Source: Streptococcus sp. Marseille-Q0941 (GTDB lineage Bacteria > Bacillota > Bacilli > Lactobacillales > Streptococcaceae). From it: 64,000 nt of DNA. Shown piece by piece: positions 59,150 through 64,000 of the stretch. Numbering within the stretch: position 1 is the stretch's first letter; every line of letters starts with the position of its first letter. The position numbers and the translations under genes are program-made. The stretch is from assembly GCF_943736975.1 (NCBI RefSeq), contig NZ_CALSFO010000006.1, forward strand, positions 1 to 64,000. Direction: 5' to 3'. Below the pieces are notes generated by a model. It did not search any database, had not been told where the DNA came from, and saw only the letters and a list, made by a program, of their open reading frames with translations.

Positions 59150-60329
59150 CTATTTTCGTTTCCTGATGGAAAATATTTTGCCAAGTTTCGTGACGGCGCC
59201 AGATACTGGTATGAATGGTATCACCGACTTGGTAGCGGATAAGTTTTGTTTTCTGACTGATAGAAGTTAAATGAAGCTCTTTAATGGCAGCTGTCAGTTC
59301 TTTTTCAGCCTTATAGGCATTCTTGTCCAGTTCTTGTCCGTCCTGGCGGATATAAATGAAATCTTCTGCAAGTAACTCTTCCAGTTGATTTCCTTGGTCG
59401 ATTAGTTGCTCTCTCATGAGCAATTTTTTATAGACATTATCTAGAATTTCATCCTCAGGGATTGGTGCTGGTTCGATATGAATGTCTGTATCAAAGACAC
59501 CAAAGCGATCTGATAACATGGATTCAACCTGGTCCGCAATTTCGTGACTTTCAAAAACAGACAGATCTGGATTCATTTCCAGAGTAATGTCTAGGTAAAT
59601 GTTACTTCCGTAAGTACGACCGCGTTGAGATTTGACCTTGCTAATCTTAGGGATTTCCATGATAGCCTTTTGGTAATCTTCGAGCAAGCGTTCATCAAAA
59701 CCATCCGAAAGACTAAAAGATGATTCGATAAAAATGTCATAGGCAGTCTTGAGGATAAAGAAGGTAATGATAATGGCGACCAGCTTATCCACGATTGGGT
59801 AGTTAAAACTGCTGGCTAGGATAGCGATAGAAGTTCCAAGAGATGTTACGGCATCTGACAAATTATCCTTGGCTGCGGCCTTAAGTGCTTTGGACTTAGA
59901 TTGCTTGCTCAGATGGGTATTGTATAGATAAACTGCAAACATGATGGTAGCAGAGATGACTCCCAGAGTCGCCCCAAGTGGATCAATGACCGTTTGCTCA
60001 CGGCTGAGTATCTTTTGAATGGTATCCCGTAGAACATCAAAACCAACGTAAAACATAATGATGGAAGTGATGAGACTGGCCAAGTCCTCTATTTTCCAAT
60101 GACCGAAGCGATGGTCTCTATCTGCTGGTTGGCGAGCCAAACGAATCCCGATGAGGAGGGCTACGTTTCCGACGATATCTGAAACGTTGTTAAAACCATC
60201 TGCCACCAAACTGGATGAATGGAGCAGGTGTCCGGTTGCTAGCTTAGCTGCAGACAAGAATAGATAGGTTAAAATGCTGATAATGGCACCACGCTCAGCC
60301 AATTTTAAGTTTGAAACCGATTGATTCAT
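59079..60329 (-). CDS. mntE: Cation diffusion facilitator MntE (manganese efflux), with extended C-terminus
   Basis: 416 residues. Metal sites are in VADGFNNVSDI (second span; N and D residues as in Mn-type CDFs) and AAKDNLSDAVTS (fifth span). A cytosolic dimer domain and a streptococcal C-terminal domain follow. Pneumococcal MntE is about 394 residues; here the last ~20 residues (from SGTEIGNS to VVPPPHS) are read from the adjacent repeat. It is divergent from the riboswitch-controlled ATPase, so both flank a manganese-related region. TTGAAT-17-TATAAT at 60363-60391 is its promoter. Confidence 0.92.
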   Translation of the reverse strand: MNQSVSNLKLAERGAIISILTYLFLSAAKLATGHLLHSSSLVADGFNNVSDIVGNVALLIGIRLARQPADRDHRFGHWKIEDLASLITSIIMFYVGFDVLRDTIQKILSREQTVIDPLGATLGVISATIMFAVYLYNTHLSKQSKSKALKAAAKDNLSDAVTSLGTSIAILASSFNYPIVDKLVAIIITFFILKTAYDIFIESSFSLSDGFDERLLEDYQKAIMEIPKISKVKSQRGRTYGSNIYLDITLEMNPDLSVFESHEIADQVESMLSDRFGVFDTDIHIEPAPIPEDEILDNVYKKLLMREQLIDQGNQLEELLAEDFIYIRQDGQELDKNAYKAEKELTAAIKELHLTSISQKTKLIRYQVGDTIHTSIWRRHETWQNIFHQETKIEKESGTEIGNSLEFDFVVPPPHS

Positions 60330-60362
60330 CTAACTCTCTTTCTAGCATTTCAGTATGTTTTC

Positions 60363-60391
60363 ATTATACTGGTTTTCCAAGGAAAATTCAA
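60363..60391 (-). promoter_or_regulatory. mntE promoter
   Basis: On the minus strand TTGAAT (60386-60391), 17 bases, TATAAT (60363-60368). No riboswitch lies on this side. Confidence 0.75.
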
Positions 60392-60423
60392 ATGGAGGAA
60401 GTAAGTTAAATAGACCCCACCCC

Positions 60424-60451
60424 TTGAAAACTTTTGAAATTCTGATATAAT
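60424..60451 (+). promoter_or_regulatory. Promoter of the manganese riboswitch leader
   Basis: TTGAAA (60424-60429), 16 bases, TATAAT (60446-60451), with TGA before it. Confidence 0.8.
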
Positions 60452-60457
60452 AGAACT

Positions 60458-60568
60458 ACTCAAGGGAGTAGCTGGCGGGAAACCGCGATAGTGTCGTCAT
60501 TACGAATTATTTCCGGCACTATATTAAACAGCGAGACTTGTTTTTTTAAAAAACAGGTCTCTTTTTTT
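60458..60568 (+). promoter_or_regulatory. yybP-ykoY manganese riboswitch with terminator
   Basis: AAGGGAGTAGC (60462-60472) and GTCGTCATTACGA (60492-60505) are the two conserved segments of the yybP-ykoY aptamer. GAGACTTGTTTTTTT/AAAAAACAGGTCTC followed by seven T (60533-60568) is its terminator. Mn2+ binding should prevent termination and raise expression of the ATPase. Confidence 0.88.
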
Positions 60569-60599
60569 GTAAAAAGAGGCCAAAAAGGAGGAGACTGTT

Positions 60600-63284
60600 T
60601 TGTCAAAAGAACAAAATAAAGACTTGTTTTACACACAAACCGCAGAAGAAGTCCTAAAGAACCTGGACTCATCTATCGAAGGTTTGTCAACTGCTCAAGC
60701 TCAAGAACGCCTAGCGGATTATGGTCGTAATGAGTTGGAAGAGGGAGAGAAACGCAGCCTACTAGCTAAATTCCTTGATCAATTTAAGGATTTGATGATT
60801 ATCATCTTGCTTGCGGCAGCGGCTCTTTCGGTCATTACAGAAGGAATGGACGGTTTAACAGATGCCATCATCATCTTGGCTGTTGTTGTTTTGAATGCTG
60901 CTTTTGGGGTCTACCAAGAAGGGCAAGCAGAAGCAGCCATTGAAGCACTGAAAAATATGTCTAGCCCCATGGCCCGTGTTCGTCGTGATGGCCATGTCAT
61001 TGAGATTGACTCAAAAGAATTGGTACCTGGGGATATCGTCTTGCTTGAAGCAGGAGATGTCGTGCCTGCAGATATGCGCTTGTTTGAAGCAGCTTCCCTA
61101 AAAATTGAAGAAGCAGCTCTTACAGGGGAATCTGTCCCAGTTGAAAAAGATGTGACAGGACTTGTTGAGGCAGATGCTGGTATCGGTGATCGTGTCAATA
61201 TGGGTTACCAAAACTCAAACGTAACTTACGGTCGTGGTATTGGTGTCGTAACCAACACTGGTATGTATACAGAAGTTGGTAAGATTGCGGACATGTTGGC
61301 CAATGCTGATGAGACAGAAACGCCATTGAAGCAAAGTTTGGAACAATTATCTAAAGCTTTGACATACTTGATTGTTGTGATTGCGATTATCACTTTCTTG
61401 GTTGGTGTCTTCGTTCGTGGGGAACATCCATTAGAAGGTTTGATGGTGGCGGTAGCCCTTGCGGTTGCCGCGATTCCAGAAGGACTTCCTGCTATTGTAA
61501 CCATCGTTCTATCTTTAGGAACAACAACCCTTGCCAAACGGAATTCAATTGTCCGTAAATTGCCAGCAGTTGAAACGCTTGGTTCAACAGAAATCATCGC
61601 ATCTGATAAAACAGGTACCTTGACCATGAACCAAATGACGGTTGAAAAGGTTTATACCAACGGCCAATTGCAAAGCTCGGCAACTGAAATCGCTGCAAGC
61701 AACAATACGCTTCGCATCATGAACTTTGCCAATGATACCAAAGTGGACCCATCTGGTAAGCTGATTGGTGATCCAACGGAGACAGCTCTTGTACAGTTTG
61801 GTTTGGACAACAACTTTGATGTTCGTGAAGTCTTGAAGGATGAGCCACGTGTGGCTGAATTGCCATTTGACTCAGACCGTAAACTCATGTCTACCATTCA
61901 TAAGGAAGCAGATGGCTCTTACTTTATCGCTGTCAAGGGTGCGCCTGACCAATTGCTCAAGCGTGTGACTCGTATCGAAGTCAATGGGGAAGTTCGTCCA
62001 ATCACAGAAGAAGATAAAAATGCTATCCTTGCTATCAATAAAGACTTGGCCAAACAAGCCCTTCGTGTCTTGATGATGGCTTATAAGACAAGTCATGAAA
62101 TTCCAACCTTGGAATCTGAAATTGTTGAATCTGACCTCATCTTCTCTGGTTTGGTCGGCATGATTGACCCTGAGCGTCCAGAAGCTGCAGAAGCTGTCCG
62201 TGTCGCTAAGGAAGCGGGTATCCGTCCAATCATGATCACTGGTGACCACCAAGATACGGCTGAAGCTATTGCTAAACGTCTCGGTATCATCGATCCAAAT
62301 GATACGGAAGATCATGTCTTCACTGGTGCTGAGTTGAATGAACTCTCTGATGATGAATTCCAAAAAGTCTTTAAGCAATACTCTGTTTACGCTCGTGTAT
62401 CGCCTGAGCACAAGGTTCGTATCGTTAAAGCTTGGCAAAATGAAGGTAAGGTTGTCGCTATGACGGGTGATGGGGTCAACGATGCGCCTTCACTTAAGAT
62501 AGCTGACATCGGTATCGGTATGGGGATTACAGGTACAGAAGTTTCTAAAGGAGCTTCTGATATGGTCCTTGCTGATGATAACTTTGCAACCATTATCGTA
62601 GCGGTAGAAGAAGGACGTAAGGTCTTCTCAAATATCCAAAAATCAATCCAATACCTCTTGTCTGCCAATATGGCTGAAGTTTTCACCATCTTCTTTGCAA
62701 CCTTGTTAGGTTGGGATGTGCTTCAACCAGTGCATTTGCTATGGATTAACCTGGTAACAGATACGCTACCAGCTATCGCTCTTGGTGTTGAACCAGCTGA
62801 ACCAGGTGTCATGACTCACAAACCTCGTGGACGTAAATCCAACTTCTTTGATGGTGGTGTCTTCGGTGCCATCATGTATCAAGGTGTTTTCCAAACCATG
62901 CTTGTTCTTGGTGTCTATGGTTGGGCTCTTCTCTTCCCAGAGCACCAAAGTCATACTGAAATCCATGCGGATGCCCTTACCATGGCTTTTGCAACTCTCG
63001 GTTTGATCCAATTGCTCCATGCCTTTAACGTTAAGTCGGTTTACCAATCAATCTTTAAAGTGGGACTCTTTACCAACAAGACCTTTAACTGGTCTATTCC
63101 AGTTGCCTTCGTCCTCTTTGTAGTGACAATTTTGGTTCCTGGATTTAATAATCTCTTCCACGTGTCACACTTGAGCTTGACGCAATGGATGGTGGTCGCT
63201 GTAGGAGCGCTTATGATCGTGGTCCTTGTTGAGATTGTTAAAGCAGTTCAACGAGCGCTTGGAAAAGATAAAAACGCTATTTAA
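60600..63284 (+). CDS. P-type cation-transporting ATPase (CaxP/MgtA of pneumococcus)
   Basis: 894 residues with a TTG start behind AAGGAGGAG. P2-type motifs: TGES near 175, AIPEGLP at 292-298, the phosphorylated D336 in SDKTGTLT, KGAP, and MTGDGVNDAPSL. About ten spans. It resembles SERCA-like Ca2+ pumps; the pneumococcal homologue was named CaxP and later MgtA, and exports Ca2+ under control of a Mn riboswitch. The PEGL motif and size fit calcium. One in-frame promoter region, no partner genes. Confidence 0.92.
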   Translation: MSKEQNKDLFYTQTAEEVLKNLDSSIEGLSTAQAQERLADYGRNELEEGEKRSLLAKFLDQFKDLMIIILLAAAALSVITEGMDGLTDAIIILAVVVLNAAFGVYQEGQAEAAIEALKNMSSPMARVRRDGHVIEIDSKELVPGDIVLLEAGDVVPADMRLFEAASLKIEEAALTGESVPVEKDVTGLVEADAGIGDRVNMGYQNSNVTYGRGIGVVTNTGMYTEVGKIADMLANADETETPLKQSLEQLSKALTYLIVVIAIITFLVGVFVRGEHPLEGLMVAVALAVAAIPEGLPAIVTIVLSLGTTTLAKRNSIVRKLPAVETLGSTEIIASDKTGTLTMNQMTVEKVYTNGQLQSSATEIAASNNTLRIMNFANDTKVDPSGKLIGDPTETALVQFGLDNNFDVREVLKDEPRVAELPFDSDRKLMSTIHKEADGSYFIAVKGAPDQLLKRVTRIEVNGEVRPITEEDKNAILAINKDLAKQALRVLMMAYKTSHEIPTLESEIVESDLIFSGLVGMIDPERPEAAEAVRVAKEAGIRPIMITGDHQDTAEAIAKRLGIIDPNDTEDHVFTGAELNELSDDEFQKVFKQYSVYARVSPEHKVRIVKAWQNEGKVVAMTGDGVNDAPSLKIADIGIGMGITGTEVSKGASDMVLADDNFATIIVAVEEGRKVFSNIQKSIQYLLSANMAEVFTIFFATLLGWDVLQPVHLLWINLVTDTLPAIALGVEPAEPGVMTHKPRGRKSNFFDGGVFGAIMYQGVFQTMLVLGVYGWALLFPEHQSHTEIHADALTMAFATLGLIQLLHAFNVKSVYQSIFKVGLFTNKTFNWSIPVAFVLFVVTILVPGFNNLFHVSHLSLTQWMVVAVGALMIVVLVEIVKAVQRALGKDKNAI

Positions 63285-63342
63285 GCATTATGAAAGTCAT
63301 CTTCGGATGGCTTTTTGTTTTTATGTAAATATAAACTGAAAT

Positions 63343-63495
63343 AATACTCAATGAAAATCAAAGAGTAAACTAGGAAGAGAGCCGCAGGTTGCTCAAAACA
63401 CCGTTTTGAGGTTGTGGATAGAACTGACGAAGTCAGTAACACATATACGGCAAGGTGAAGCTGACGTGGTTTAAATTTGATTTTCGAAGAGTATA
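63343..63495 (-). repeat. BOX element (boxA-boxB-boxC, one B module), reverse orientation
   Basis: About 153 bp, the reverse of the copy at 9120: it opens with TACTCAATGAAAATCAAAGA and closes with TTTTCGAAGAGTATA, with the TGACGAAGTCA boxB core inside. It abuts the promoter of the deformylase-like gene. Confidence 0.88.
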
Positions 63496-63501
63496 ATTTT
63501 G

Positions 63502-63510
63502 TGCTATAAT
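63502..63510 (+). promoter_or_regulatory. Promoter of the deformylase-like gene, extended -10 box
   Basis: TGC-TATAAT lies 7 bases after the BOX element. Any -35 contact would fall inside the BOX sequence (TTTCGA at 63482-63487, 17 bases upstream). Confidence 0.6.
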
Positions 63511-63543
63511 CAAGTAGACTGATATGGTATGGAGGAAAGAATC

Positions 63544-63954
63544 TTGGAAAAGAAAATTCTAAAAGATATATTGTTTTTGTCGCAGGTATCCCAGCCTGCT
63601 AGTCAGGAAGATTTACCCCTAGCAAAGGATTTGCAGGATACCCTATTGGCTAACCGAGAAACTTGTGTTGGACTAGCAGCCAATATGATTGGGGTACAAA
63701 AGCGCGTCATTATTTTTAATATCGGAATGATTCCCATAGTCATGTTTAATCCCGTTCTCCAATCCTTTGAAGGTCCATACAAGACAGAGGAAGGATGTTT
63801 GTCTCTGACAGGAGTCAGATCGACAACTCGATATGAAAAGATTACCGTGGCTTATCGGGATATCCATTGGCAAGAGCAGACCATTACCCTGACAGGATTT
63901 CCTGCTCAGATTTGCCAGCATGAACTGGATCATTTGGAAGGACGAATTATTTAG
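63544..63954 (+). CDS. Peptide deformylase-like protein with altered motif 1
   Basis: 136 residues from TTG 63544, chosen because GGAGGAAAG lies at a good distance; ATG 63529 gives five more residues but has no ribosome site. Motif 2 EGCLS and motif 3 QHELDHLEG (metal ligands C, H, H and the catalytic Glu) are intact. Motif 1 reads GLAANMIG where active enzymes have GLAAxQIG, so the oxyanion Gln is Met (residue 48). Usual deformylases are ~160-200 residues. It may be a weak or altered hydrolase; the housekeeping deformylase must lie elsewhere. Confidence 0.8.
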   Translation: MEKKILKDILFLSQVSQPASQEDLPLAKDLQDTLLANRETCVGLAANMIGVQKRVIIFNIGMIPIVMFNPVLQSFEGPYKTEEGCLSLTGVRSTTRYEKITVAYRDIHWQEQTITLTGFPAQICQHELDHLEGRII

Positions 63955-63965
63955 GAGGAAATCAG

Positions 63966-64000
63966 ATGAAACGTATAATCTTTGAACTCGTTTTTATCGC
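63966..64000 (+). CDS. Start of a further gene (cut by the window end)
   Basis: ATG 63966 follows TAGGAGGAAATC and opens MKRIIFELVFI before the window ends. It starts 11 bases after the deformylase-like gene, so the two are probably co-transcribed. The first residues look like a membrane or signal segment; nothing more can be said. Confidence 0.55.
   Translation, partial: MKRIIFELVFI

Overview
The window is chromosomal DNA of a Mitis-group Streptococcus (S. mitis/oralis/infantis/pneumoniae relatives). This rests on three BOX repeats plus a fragment, a ComX cin-box in front of the prepilin peptidase gene, the phpP-stkP pair, the sczA-czcD zinc locus, the galR-galKT and scr sugar loci, and gene orders familiar from pneumococcus. 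No prophage, IS element, CRISPR array or plasmid gene was seen. The blocks, each ordered as in pneumococcus, are joined in an order that differs from the pneumococcal genome as I remember it.

Layout. 1-1575: 3' end of a 5S rRNA, then 17 tRNA genes and a terminator. 1684-2382: a decayed membrane-protein gene. 2448-6072: a MarR regulator, an NmrA-like oxidoreductase and an OpuC/EgtUV-type ABC importer (ergothioneine or quaternary amine). 6137-9119: a small membrane protein, the sczA-czcD zinc efflux pair and a zinc-type alcohol dehydrogenase with no nmlR beside it. 9120-13184: a BOX element and the Leloir galactose genes. 13254-14947: a thioesterase, a VOC protein and exoA. 15019-18687: a heterodimeric ABC exporter with a long structured leader. 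18793-20751: two genes that probably start teichoic acid synthesis. 20784-22976: a T-box leader driving a divergent trpB and a trpG/pabA gene with no other trp genes. 23018-30272: competence prepilin peptidase, a GNAT protein, truA-pdxK-pdxU, yqgQ-rhodanese, rsuA, typA and small membrane proteins. 30338-33064: a FUSC protein, a short MscS channel and CorA. 33079-38922: the yqeG-yqeH-yhbY-nadD-yqeK-rsfS-methyltransferase-tmcAL ribosome-assembly and nucleotide cluster. 39126-49189: rny, gmk-rpoZ-priA-fmt-rsmB and phpP-stkP. 49276-53094: a split ThrE-type exporter and the mevalonate genes mvaS-mvaA. 53157-58957: sucrose uptake and catabolism. 58971-63284: a repeat element, mntE and a P-type ATPase behind a yybP-ykoY manganese riboswitch. 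63544-64000: a deformylase-like gene and the start of another gene.

The parts most worth a second look are the reduced T-box/trpB/trpG locus, the possible attenuator before the ABC exporter, the folded element between yqeH and yhbY, StkP with three PASTA domains and a Thr/Asn-rich tail, MntE reading into an adjacent repeat, and predicted leaderless starts for truA, yqgQ and the prepilin peptidase. I found no convincing new multi-gene defence or mobile system. Product names come from motifs and remembered family sequences; no database search was possible.
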